Source of the DNA: an uncultured Catenibacterium sp.
GTDB taxonomy: Bacteria > Bacillota_I > Bacilli_A > Erysipelotrichales > Coprobacillaceae
Reading direction: 5' to 3'
Length of the DNA stretch: 12,391 bases
Assembly: GCA_900764725.1 (NCBI GenBank)
Contig: CAAFPB010000363.1
Coordinates: forward strand, 1-12,391
Below, one piece after another: positions 1-6,209 of the stretch. Within the stretch, counting starts at the first letter, position 1. Every line of letters starts with the position of its first letter. The position numbers were made by a program, and so were the translations under genes. Under the pieces are notes generated by a model that made no database searches, was not told where the DNA came from, and saw only the letters and a list, made by a program, of their open reading frames with translations.

Positions 1-2
1 TG

Positions 3-26
3 TTAGAATATATGTGTATATTCTTA
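3..26. other. A+T-rich hairpin after the transposase stop
   Basis: AGAATATA (5-12) and TATATTCT (17-24) form a perfect 8-bp stem with a TGTG loop, extended outward by GTT/AAC with one bulged base. It begins directly after the transposase stop codon. It could be a weak terminator or part of the element end, but the window stops before any U-tract could be seen. Confidence 0.35.
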
Positions 27-27
27 A

Positions 28-1335
28 CTACGGGGCAACGGTCATGAGAACAGACTGGTAACGTCTGTACTTCGGATTGTTCCTTCCATCAAGTCTGAAG
101 CGATATGATGGCGGACTTTTCATGATTCTACCCCAGCGTTGGAAGTGCCTGTTTGGACGGACAGGCACTTTTATTTTGTTCAGGTGCTTCGTGATATTAT
201 CTATCTTTTCTTTGATTCTTTCCTTCAATCCAAACATAAAGCAGTATAGGAAATTCGTATCATGAATAATAGCGTGCAACTGCGTTATGTTCGTTACATA
301 TTCCTTAGTATCTGGTGTATGTCTATTCTCTAATTCCTGATTCATTTCCTTTCTTATAACACCAGCTATATTATGAAACAGAACCTTAGCATATATATCA
401 TTTCTTGCAACATCTCCATCACTGCTTATATGTCTCTCAACTTCCTGTGTTGTCTTCATTGTCTTATATGAAACCTCTATATCCCATCTTCTTGAGTAGA
501 TTTCCATGATTTCATCAGCTGTGAAGCTTTCACTGCTGAGATTAGTAAAATATATCAGGTTTTCACAGTGCTCCTTATGCTTACTATCAGTATATCGATA
601 CTCTCTTTTAATGACTCTGATCCTAAGGGTTGGATTTTCTTTTCTCAGTTTCTTGGCTTCTGGAGAAAATCGAAATCTTTTAAGCCATTTTTCATCAATT
701 TCAACTTTAATCCATTCATCATCCGATTCCATGCTTGCAACCTGCTTCTTATAGAAGTTTGATTTCCCTCTGATGACATAGCTGTATCTTAGATCTTCCA
801 GATAAGATATAATTTCAGCTGATCCATAATATCTGTCAGCCAGATAAATGACTTTTTGATTTTCCAGCATTTCCCTTGTCCTGTAGAGATGTGCAAAGGC
901 TAGATGCGTCTCAGAATAGGGAGCCTGCCTCAATGAAAAGTCTATAAATAATCCATTAGTAACATCATATAGACCTCCCGCCTTTGACTGCACCTTCTTC
1001 ACATCAAACATATCACGCACATGACTTGCAAGTGCGAACTGAAAGTCATTGATATTAAGCACATTATAAGGAATCTCCATATAGGTACCATCCTCTGCGA
1101 TAAGAAGATGATCTCGGTATTTTTTAGGAAGTGAAGTTGAATAATAGATGGATGCGAACTGATTAATAAGATATGTGAAGACATTAGGATTGAGCTTTCT
1201 TATAGCTTTATTGAGTGCCTGCTTACTGATTCTCTTTTCAAATCTGTCTATTGAAGAATAAAAATGTGTAAGCTCGGCATTAGTGGTAGTTCGGTTCCTG
1301 AAAATGAAGTAGTAGATAATAGAATAGAAGTTCAT
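28..1335 (-). CDS. IS4-superfamily DDE transposase
   Basis: This 435-residue protein should cut and rejoin the ends of an insertion sequence. The catalytic triad is readable: D82 in IAEDGTYME, D167 in YLADRYYGS and E287 in YSRRWDIEVSYKTMK. Around E287 the IS4-superfamily YREK signature is complete (Y280, R283, E287, K294). A basic stretch follows near the C terminus. Length and residue order fit an intact enzyme, with no frameshift or internal stop. No good Shine-Dalgarno sequence precedes the ATG; a small hairpin (TGCGA/TCGCA, 1344-1348 with 1355-1359) lies just upstream, and weak translation is common in transposases. I could not identify the element's terminal inverted repeats or target duplication; the left end may be outside the window. 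Family confidence is high, subgroup unknown. Confidence 0.93.
   Translation of the reverse strand: MNFYSIIYYFIFRNRTTTNAELTHFYSSIDRFEKRISKQALNKAIRKLNPNVFTYLINQFASIYYSTSLPKKYRDHLLIAEDGTYMEIPYNVLNINDFQFALASHVRDMFDVKKVQSKAGGLYDVTNGLFIDFSLRQAPYSETHLAFAHLYRTREMLENQKVIYLADRYYGSAEIISYLEDLRYSYVIRGKSNFYKKQVASMESDDEWIKVEIDEKWLKRFRFSPEAKKLRKENPTLRIRVIKREYRYTDSKHKEHCENLIYFTNLSSESFTADEIMEIYSRRWDIEVSYKTMKTTQEVERHISSDGDVARNDIYAKVLFHNIAGVIRKEMNQELENRHTPDTKEYVTNITQLHAIIHDTNFLYCFMFGLKERIKEKIDNITKHLNKIKVPVRPNRHFQRWGRIMKSPPSYRFRLDGRNNPKYRRYQSVLMTVAP
143..180 (+). terminator. Intrinsic terminator on the plus strand inside the transposase gene
   Basis: AAGTGCCTGT (143-152) pairs perfectly with ACAGGCACTT (161-170) across an 8-base loop, and TTTATTTTGTT follows on the plus strand. 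This has the shape of a Rho-independent terminator for transcription running opposite to the transposase. On the coding strand the same hairpin lies within the codons for KVPVRPNRHF and has no U-tract after it. Confidence 0.6.
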
Positions 1336-1445
1336 GTTTCTGTTGCGAGTGAAATCGCACTTTTTCTTTCTGCAGAGTTCATGGGCCTTGTCAGAATGTA
1401 TTATGGTATTGAAGTTACAGAAAACTTCTTAAGTTGACTCCATTG

Positions 1446-1492
1446 GATTAGACTTTTCATCTAATCTTATAACTCTGATCTTCTTACGAAAT
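1446..1492 (-). pseudogene. 3'-end remnant of a TreR-like GntR gene with terminator stem
   Basis: This 47-bp segment matches 2638-2683, the end of the intact TreR-like gene, at about 42 positions with one single-base gap. Read in the regulator's frame it encodes F-V-R-R-S-E-L and a stop, against F-A-R-R-S-E-L and a stop in the intact gene. Two of the three coding differences are synonymous, as expected for a diverged paralogue. The 7-bp GATTAGA/TCTAATC terminator stem is kept, but CCAATGG follows instead of a U-tract. Homology stops abruptly on both sides: the phosphatase stop codon lies a few bases away on the right, and the stretch next to the transposase begins on the left. Confidence 0.6.
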
Positions 1493-1498
1493 GAGTCT

Positions 1499-2548
1499 TT
1501 AATACTCCTCATATAAGAATATTTCTTTTAATTTTTCTTTTACATTTTGATCAATACCTAAAGCATCTTTTAAATAAGAATCTATTGATCCATAAGTCTT
1601 TTTCATCTCATTTATTGCTGTTTCCATGTATTTTGCTTTAGATTGCTGCAATGTAGATAATAGGGTTAACGTTTTTTCATCTTTTGTGTATTTTTTGTAA
1701 AGATTCATTTGTCTTTTATTTTTTGTAACTCTATATTGAGTTGTCAGTGTATAATCATAAATTACACACTCTTCACGAACACCAAGTGCGAGTAGTATGA
1801 TTGCGGCTCCAAATCCAGTTCTATCCTTGCCACCTCTACAATGTTGCACTAATGGTAAATTATGTTCATCTAAAATCAATTTTATAAGTTCTCTATATGC
1901 TTTTTTAGAAGAGTCTGAATAAATGAATTTTTTATATTCTTTATACATATTTTCTTCAGGATCTCCATATTTTTCAGGATCAAATTTATGTTCCTTTAAT
2001 AAATCTAAGATACTTTTGTTTACAGCATCATCTATAGAACCTGCTGCCATCTGAGCGGTTTTCGCATTAGGATCTAACGAATAAGTATTAGCACCAGAAA
2101 TCTCTTTGTCTGGTGCAGCAGCTGCTTCACTTTTACTGCGATAATCAACTATAGTTTTTAATCCCATGTTTTCAAGAAAAGTAACGTCTTTTTCTGAAAT
2201 TTTTGAAAGTTGATCCGATCTATACAACAATCCCCACTTCACTCTTCTTCCTTCTATTGTTTCATATCCACCACAATCTCTGAAATTATCTGTTCCATCA
2301 AGATTAACTAGTCTTGTAGAAATAACATAATTCTTACCTTCTTTTGGACAAATCAAGAAAAATAAACGATGATCTAAATCTGGATTTTTAATAATCATTT
2401 TTTGTTCAGTCATACTAAACAAAAATCTTTTACCTTGCTTTGAATTCGATGACTCATATCCATAATAAACGTCTATTTTACAGTTATATTCAAAATTATT
2501 TGTAAAAACTAAATACTCTCCATCAACAACTACAGTTATATCTTCCAT
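1499..2548 (-). CDS. Tyrosine-protein phosphatase (Y_phosphatase3-like family)
   Basis: This is a predicted cytoplasmic cysteine-based phosphatase of 349 residues. The signature P-loop HCRGGKDRTG spans 236-245, with nucleophile C237 and phosphate-binding R243 in the Cx5R arrangement. Upstream of it are the family's NFRDCGGY (88-95), LYRSDQL (108-114) and VDYRSKSE (134-141) segments; the C-terminal YGSIDSYLKDALGI also fits. Residues 1-78 look like a separate small beta-rich domain. There is no signal peptide or membrane segment. I chose the ATG at 2548 because GGAGGG lies 4 bases before it; a longer frame from 2632 starts without such a site and crosses the promoter. Family relatives include Listeria LipA-like and dual-specificity enzymes; whether it acts on phosphoprotein, phosphoinositide or sugar phosphate cannot be read. 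It has its own promoter downstream of a TreR-like regulator that probably controls it. Confidence 0.87.
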   Translation of the reverse strand: MEDITVVVDGEYLVFTNNFEYNCKIDVYYGYESSNSKQGKRFLFSMTEQKMIIKNPDLDHRLFFLICPKEGKNYVISTRLVNLDGTDNFRDCGGYETIEGRRVKWGLLYRSDQLSKISEKDVTFLENMGLKTIVDYRSKSEAAAAPDKEISGANTYSLDPNAKTAQMAAGSIDDAVNKSILDLLKEHKFDPEKYGDPEENMYKEYKKFIYSDSSKKAYRELIKLILDEHNLPLVQHCRGGKDRTGFGAAIILLALGVREECVIYDYTLTTQYRVTKNKRQMNLYKKYTKDEKTLTLLSTLQQSKAKYMETAINEMKKTYGSIDSYLKDALGIDQNVKEKLKEIFLYEEY

Positions 2549-2571
2549 AAAGCCCTCCATTTTTATCAGTA

Positions 2572-2612
2572 GTACATACATGCTTGATACACGTATCTTA
2601 TTATGTACGTAT
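2572..2612. promoter_or_regulatory. Cluster of three operator-like palindromes at the phosphatase promoter
   Basis: Plus-strand elements GTACATAC (2572-2579), GATAC-AC-GTATC (2586-2597) and GTACGTAT (2605-2612) are quasi-palindromes spaced 16 to 17 bases centre to centre. They cover the spacer, the -10 element and the start of the transcript. The last shares ATGTACGTA with the palindrome upstream of the TreR-like gene, so binding by that regulator is a reasonable inference. Confidence 0.4.
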
Positions 2613-2623
2613 GAACACGTCAA
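2595..2623 (-). promoter_or_regulatory. Promoter of the phosphatase gene
   Basis: TTGACG (2618-2623) and TAAGAT (2595-2600) are separated by 17 bases on the minus strand, giving a short leader to the ATG at 2548. The element lies right after the terminator of the upstream regulator, so the phosphatase appears to be transcribed separately. Confidence 0.55.
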
Positions 2624-2630
2624 TAAAGAC

Positions 2631-2658
2631 AATAAAAGATTAGACCTTCATCTAATCT
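2631..2658 (-). terminator. Terminator of the TreR-like regulator gene
   Basis: On the minus strand AGATTAGA and TCTAATCT form an 8-bp stem (2651-2658 with 2637-2644) around a 6-base loop, followed by TTTATTG. The stem starts at the last base of the stop codon. Confidence 0.7.
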
Positions 2659-3368
2659 TATAATTCAGATCTTCTTGCGAAATCTACAAAACGGAATTTA
2701 TCCGGTCTATGCTTTGAAATTGTATACTGAAATAAAGTCGCATCTTCTAGATATACATAAGATTTAACACATACAAGAAGGTCATAATCAAGCATATCTA
2801 ATACTTGTTTTTCTTCTTCTGTGGCCTTTACTACAGTGATTTCTTTTCTTGCAAAGCTGATCTTTAATCCTAATTTCTTTTCAATATATTCATAAAGTGA
2901 GTTTTCTGCATCCTGATAGCTTAATCCATTGACTACGTCCTTATTCAAATAATCTTCATCAAGAATGATTTTTTCTCCCTCTATTTCTCTTATTCTTTTC
3001 ACATGATATACAAGGCCCTCTTTTACATAGAGCGCTTTTTGTATCTCTTCATCAGGCTTTTCTTCACTAAAGAGTGTTACTATTGTTTTAACCTCACCAT
3101 GAAGTGTCTTCTCTAGTTCTTTAAAACTAGTCACTCCTGATACAGGAAAAGCGATACGATTGATATCTAATACTACAGATCCTTTTCCTTTATTCTTCTG
3201 GATATATCCATCATTTAATAATAGATTAAGTGCCTTACGTACTGTATCTCTTGATGCTTCATAGATTTTCATTAGTTCACTTTCACTTGGTAAAAGTGTA
3301 TGGGGTTTGATATCTCCCTTCTTGATTTGATCAAGCAGGTCCTGATATATTTTCTGATATTTCGTCAT
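2658..3368 (-). CDS. GntR-family transcriptional regulator, TreR-like (HutC subfamily)
   Basis: This 236-residue regulator has an N-terminal winged helix-turn-helix (about 1-70) with the typical LPSESEL (26-32), SRDTVRKAL (39-47) and GKGSVV (61-66) segments. A UTRA effector-binding domain follows (about 90-230). The C-terminal HRPDKFRFVDFARR resembles the end of the Bacillus trehalose repressor TreR as I recall it, and length matches (about 238 in B. subtilis). TreR senses trehalose-6-phosphate; the effector here is unproven because no trehalose gene lies nearby. AGGAGG stands 6 bases before the ATG. Its own promoter contains a TGTACGTACA palindrome, which suggests autoregulation, and related palindromes cover the promoter of the downstream phosphatase. 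Its last 46 bp, including the terminator stem, recur at 1446-1492. Confidence 0.88.
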   Translation of the reverse strand: MTKYQKIYQDLLDQIKKGDIKPHTLLPSESELMKIYEASRDTVRKALNLLLNDGYIQKNKGKGSVVLDINRIAFPVSGVTSFKELEKTLHGEVKTIVTLFSEEKPDEEIQKALYVKEGLVYHVKRIREIEGEKIILDEDYLNKDVVNGLSYQDAENSLYEYIEKKLGLKISFARKEITVVKATEEEKQVLDMLDYDLLVCVKSYVYLEDATLFQYTISKHRPDKFRFVDFARRSEL

Positions 3369-3386
3369 AATATACCTCCTGACACT

Positions 3387-3415
3387 AGTATACAGTTAAA
3401 TATTTATATACGCAA
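3387..3415 (-). promoter_or_regulatory. Promoter of the TreR-like regulator gene
   Basis: TATACT (3387-3392) lies 17 bases downstream of TTGCGT (3410-3415) on the minus strand. The -10 is good and the -35 weak. The GTATAC embedded in the -10 resembles GntR/HutC half-sites, compatible with self-repression. Confidence 0.5.
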
Positions 3416-3419
3416 GAAA

Positions 3420-3429
3420 TGTACGTACA
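3420..3429. promoter_or_regulatory. TGTACGTACA palindrome, candidate regulator operator
   Basis: This is a perfect 10-bp palindrome just upstream of the regulator's -35. On the minus strand it reads TTGTACGTACAT, close to the TTGTATATACAA operator I recall for Bacillus TreR. A near copy (ATGTACGTAT) lies in the phosphatase promoter at 2603-2612. Confidence 0.45.
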
Positions 3430-3431
3430 AG

Positions 3432-3455
3432 TAAAAAGACTTCCGAAGAAGTCTT
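3432..3455 (-). terminator. Terminator of the nhaC-luxS operon
   Basis: AAGACTTC and GAAGTCTT form a perfect 8-bp stem (3448-3455 with 3436-3443) closed by a stable TTCG loop on the minus strand, followed by TTTTTAC. The stem includes part of the luxS stop codon. Confidence 0.9.
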
Positions 3456-3933
3456 AATCTGGATAAACTAAATGTTCATCTGTAATATTCTTAAGAGTGT
3501 TGTCTAAGAATCTTTTCGCAACAATCTTAGTAAGTGGTAAGTTCATATCTAAATAGTTACCACAGTCTCTTGCAGCCGCACCTGGAACATCTCCTTCAAA
3601 TTCAGCAATGAAAGTAAACATTTCAGTAACTAAGTCTACAACATCTTTAGATTCTAAGTCTCCTGCAAGAATCATATAGAATCCTGTACGACATCCCATA
3701 GGACCAAAGTAAATCACCTTTTCAGCCCATTCCTTATGGTTTCTTAAGAATGTTGCACCTAAGTGTTCCATTGTATGGATTTCAGCTGTATTAATAACAG
3801 GTTCTCTATTAGGTGCTGTCATACGAATATCAAAAGTAGTGATCACTTCTTCTCCTACTTTATCTTTTCTAGATACATAAATACCTGGTAATAAAGTCAA
3901 ATGATTGACTGTAAAGCTTGCGATTTTGTTCAT
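3454..3933 (-). CDS. luxS: S-ribosylhomocysteine lyase LuxS
   Basis: LuxS cleaves S-ribosylhomocysteine to homocysteine and DPD, the precursor of autoinducer-2, in the activated methyl cycle. The 159-residue length is normal. The metal site is intact: H53 and H57 in HTMEH, and C124 in ARDCGNY. Catalytic E56 and C81 (GPMGCRTGFY) are present. A frame extension to a TTG at 3960 exists, but the ATG at 3933 gives the standard LuxS start (MNKIASFTVNH) and has AAGGA 11 bases upstream. The gene follows the stop codon of the nhaC-like gene after a single base, so the two are co-transcribed and probably translationally coupled. No mtn/pfs or methionine gene is adjacent. Confidence 0.98.
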   Translation of the reverse strand: MNKIASFTVNHLTLLPGIYVSRKDKVGEEVITTFDIRMTAPNREPVINTAEIHTMEHLGATFLRNHKEWAEKVIYFGPMGCRTGFYMILAGDLESKDVVDLVTEMFTFIAEFEGDVPGAAARDCGNYLDMNLPLTKIVAKRFLDNTLKNITDEHLVYPD

Positions 3934-3934
3934 G

Positions 3935-5227
3935 TTAGTTCTTTTCCTTTCTATCTCCAATTAATATAAATACGAGTCCTGATACAATCATCAGCATTGA
4001 ATACCAATTATATACCATAATATCAGTTGGTGTCACTTTTGAAAGCCCCGCAGCTACAAGAAGCTGCCCTGCATAGGGTAATAATCCATTAAAAGCTGAT
4101 GAGAAAATATCAAGAATAGAAGCAACTCTCTTTCTTGCAACACCATATTCATCCGCAATATCTTTTGCGATAGGTCCAGCCGTAATAATAGAGACTGTAT
4201 TGTTTGTAGTCGCAATATCTAGGAAGCTGACTAATACCGCAATAGATAATTCTGCACCCTTTTTAGAATGTGCTTTACTTGTAAGCTTATCTAATAAGTA
4301 GTCAATACCACCTAGATGATGCATAAGACCTACAAGACCTCCTACAAATAAGGCAATGAGTGCCATATCCTGCATACTTTTCATACCATCATGAATAACT
4401 GTAAGTGATTTAAGTAAAGTAAAATCTCCATGGATAACACCAATAATAATACCTGAAATAACACCTATTGTCATAACCGGTAATACATTCATACCTACTA
4501 ATGATAATACGATTACAAGTACATAAGGAATCAAATTAACTAATGAATAAGAATGATTGGCTGCACTTTGAGAAATAGATGGATTTTGAATGAATAATAA
4601 TACTAAATTAATAATAACTGCAGGTAAGACCATGATGATATTTGTCTTGAATTTATCTTTCATCTGAACTTCCTGCGTTCTTGTAGCAGCAATAGTTGTA
4701 TCTGAGATAAAAGATAAGTTATCACCAAACATCGCACCACCTACAACAATACCACTTACAAATGCGACATTAATTCCTGTTTTAGATGCAATATTAATAG
4801 CAATAGGCATTAATGCAGTGACTGTACCCATAGAAGTTCCCATTGAGAAACTAAGTAAACATCCAATAAGGAATAATCCAGGTAATATCATATTACTTGG
4901 CAAAATAGTTAACCCTAGATTTACAACTGAATCTACGGCATGCATACCACTTGCAACACCATAGAAAGCTCCTGCAAGAATAAAAATCAATACCATAAGT
5001 ACCAAAGTACTTTCTCCTGCCCCATGACAGAAGATTTCAATCTTTTCATTCAAAGATAGTGATTCACTAGGTTTATTAAGCAATAAAGCAACGGCTGTCG
5101 CGATTAATATACCTACCATAAGTGGCATATTATCAAAGCTCCCTGAAAATAGCCCTACACCCATATAGAGTACTAGAAAAACGATCAACGGGACTAGACC
5201 AATAAAGTGTCCTTTTGTTTTGTTCAT
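3935..5227 (-). CDS. NhaC-superfamily Na+/H+ antiporter-type transporter
   Basis: This is a polytopic inner-membrane protein of 430 residues with roughly 11 to 12 hydrophobic segments. The family signature MFGDNLSFISDTTIAATRT occupies about 166-184, and the FSMGTSMGT glycine/serine motif is at 127-135; a second copy-like element DIATTNNTVSIITAG lies in the C-terminal half. Such proteins are usually annotated as Na+/H+ antiporters, but relatives such as MetT and YuiF are thought to move amino acids. Because luxS follows one base after the stop, a substrate of the methyl cycle (methionine, homocysteine or a related compound) is a plausible alternative; that is inference. GGGGG lies 9 bases before the ATG and a near-consensus promoter is upstream. 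I see no SAM riboswitch in the short leader. Confidence 0.85.
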   Translation of the reverse strand: MNKTKGHFIGLVPLIVFLVLYMGVGLFSGSFDNMPLMVGILIATAVALLLNKPSESLSLNEKIEIFCHGAGESTLVLMVLIFILAGAFYGVASGMHAVDSVVNLGLTILPSNMILPGLFLIGCLLSFSMGTSMGTVTALMPIAINIASKTGINVAFVSGIVVGGAMFGDNLSFISDTTIAATRTQEVQMKDKFKTNIIMVLPAVIINLVLLFIQNPSISQSAANHSYSLVNLIPYVLVIVLSLVGMNVLPVMTIGVISGIIIGVIHGDFTLLKSLTVIHDGMKSMQDMALIALFVGGLVGLMHHLGGIDYLLDKLTSKAHSKKGAELSIAVLVSFLDIATTNNTVSIITAGPIAKDIADEYGVARKRVASILDIFSSAFNGLLPYAGQLLVAAGLSKVTPTDIMVYNWYSMLMIVSGLVFILIGDRKEKN

Positions 5228-5263
5228 ATATATTTTCCCCCTTTATTTATATATGCGAGGAGA

Positions 5264-5292
5264 ATTATAATATAATTTTATGATTATGACAA
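5264..5292 (-). promoter_or_regulatory. Promoter of the nhaC-luxS operon
   Basis: TTGTCA (5287-5292), a 17-base spacer and a consensus TATAAT (5264-5269) on the minus strand make this the best sigma-A-type promoter in the window. The leader to the ATG at 5227 is only about 30 bases. Confidence 0.8.
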
Positions 5293-5350
5293 TTAATTCT
5301 ATGATATTTTTTTCTTTTCCGATATTACATTTGTAAAATATTTACATTAT

Positions 5351-5385
5351 AAACAAAAAGAAGAAAGGATCTACTCATCCCTTCT
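5351..5385 (-). terminator. Terminator after the small charged protein gene
   Basis: On the minus strand AGAAGGGAT pairs with ATCCTTTCT (5377-5385 with 5362-5370, one G-U pair) around a 6-base loop, followed by TCTTTTTGTTT. The loop contains the stop codon of the small gene, and the element ends the exonuclease transcript. Confidence 0.8.
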
Positions 5386-5523
5386 CTGTTTAAGTGCCTC
5401 TTTTGCTTCAGAAATACTCATTGTAGGCTTTCGTTTTAATCTTTCTTCTTCCGCTTCCAATACACTTGCACGTAATTCTAATAATTGTTTATCTCTTTCT
5501 AGTTCATCTTCTTCAACAAACAT
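5371..5523 (-). CDS. Small charged hypothetical protein, 50 residues
   Basis: A complete reading frame of 50 codons plus stop starts at an ATG with AAAGGA 10 bases upstream. The product begins MFVEEDELERDKQLLEL and ends in KEALKQRRDE; it is very rich in Glu, Lys, Arg and Leu, and likely forms one or two amphipathic helices or a coiled coil. It has no membrane segment or cysteine. The gene starts 16 bases after the exonuclease stop and ends in a terminator loop, so the pair forms a two-gene unit. The MSISEAKEAL stretch faintly recalls antitoxin N termini, but no toxin partner is visible and I do not assign a function. The ribosome binding site, position and terminator argue that it is a real gene. 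Confidence 0.65.
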   Translation of the reverse strand: MFVEEDELERDKQLLELRASVLEAEEERLKRKPTMSISEAKEALKQRRDE

Positions 5524-5539
5524 CTTATAATCATCCTTT

Positions 5540-6175
5540 CTATTTTTTAGATTTCCTCTTCTTACAATAATTTTCTATTGTCCCAAAGTTATTGAAGATA
5601 TCTTCCATCATCATTTCATATACATCATGAGTGATCTCACAATCATTTACTGCACAATGCGCATGAGAATAATCAATATGATAATGATCAGCTAGGTCTT
5701 TGAGTCTATATCGTTTCAAATCTTCATGTAATAGTTTTCTTGCAATCTTCAATGTATCAATATAATCATTTTGAAAAAGGACTCCATAATCTCTTGATAG
5801 TGCGTCATAGATGAAACGAATATCAAAACGAACATTATGACCATTAATCATATCATTTCCTATAAACTTAATATATTCCTTAAGTACTTCTTTCTCTCCC
5901 CATGCCTCATGTAGCATATTATTAGTAATTCCGGTGAGGTTTTCAATGAAATCACTGATATAGATAGTCTTATCCTTATCTAGTAAGTCTACAGGCAATT
6001 GATCCTTCAAAGGATTAATGAGTTCACTAAAGCGTGCCTCTTCCTTATGATTCACATACTTAATAGTTGCAACTTCTATGAGTCTTTCTGTTTCTGGATT
6101 GAGTCCTGTAGCTTCTATGTCTACCACTATATAAGTATCAGGATATTCTATTTTACTCTTACCTATTTCTCGCAT
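5540..6175 (-). CDS. DEDDh-family 3'-5' exonuclease (DnaQ/PolC epsilon-like)
   Basis: This 211-residue protein is a stand-alone exonuclease domain that would remove nucleotides from 3' ends of DNA or RNA using two metal ions. The motifs are complete: Exo I VVDIEATGL (D19, E21), Exo II GHNVRFDIRFI (D118) and Exo III HCAVNDCE (H173, D178). A lysine-rich tail ends the protein. No polymerase, helicase or BRCT domain is attached, so a repair or RNA-turnover role cannot be separated from proofreading. GAGG lies 4 bases before the ATG, immediately after the U-tract of the pckA terminator. No promoter is obvious, so expression may depend on read-through or on a promoter within pckA. A small charged protein gene follows after 16 bases. 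Confidence 0.92.
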   Translation of the reverse strand: MREIGKSKIEYPDTYIVVDIEATGLNPETERLIEVATIKYVNHKEEARFSELINPLKDQLPVDLLDKDKTIYISDFIENLTGITNNMLHEAWGEKEVLKEYIKFIGNDMINGHNVRFDIRFIYDALSRDYGVLFQNDYIDTLKIARKLLHEDLKRYRLKDLADHYHIDYSHAHCAVNDCEITHDVYEMMMEDIFNNFGTIENYCKKRKSKK

Positions 6176-6183
6176 ATTACCTC

Positions 6184-6209
6184 AAAAAAGCCACATTGAA
6201 GTGGCTTTT
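6184..6209 (-). terminator. Terminator after pckA
   Basis: On the minus strand AAAAGCCAC and GTGGCTTTT form a 9-bp stem (6201-6209 with 6186-6194) around TTCAAT, followed by a U-tract that runs into the exonuclease ribosome binding site. The upstream edge of the stem overlaps the pckA stop codon. Confidence 0.88.

Noticed and set aside
77..762. Plus-strand reading frames within 77-265, 506-754 and 568-762.
   Set aside because: They are antisense to an intact transposase, have no ribosome binding sites and resemble no known protein.
1..1401. Similar 13-base segments at 1-13 and 1389-1401 as a target-site duplication of the transposase element.
   Set aside because: They differ at two positions, and the sequences just inside them do not form inverted repeats, so chance similarity is more likely.
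2549..2632. N-terminal extension of the phosphatase to 2632.
   Set aside because: It would run through the promoter and operator-like elements, and a good ribosome binding site precedes the ATG at 2548.
3935..5292. A SAM riboswitch or T-box controlling the transporter-luxS operon.
   Set aside because: The leader after the predicted start is only about 30 bases, too short for either.
5371..6175. Exonuclease plus small charged protein as a toxin-antitoxin or defence pair.
   Set aside because: The exonuclease is an ordinary DEDDh domain next to pckA, and there is no specific toxin or antitoxin motif.
5999..6199. A 66-codon plus-strand frame opposite the exonuclease gene.
   Set aside because: It is antisense to a conserved gene, its 3' end runs through the pckA terminator, and it has no start signals.
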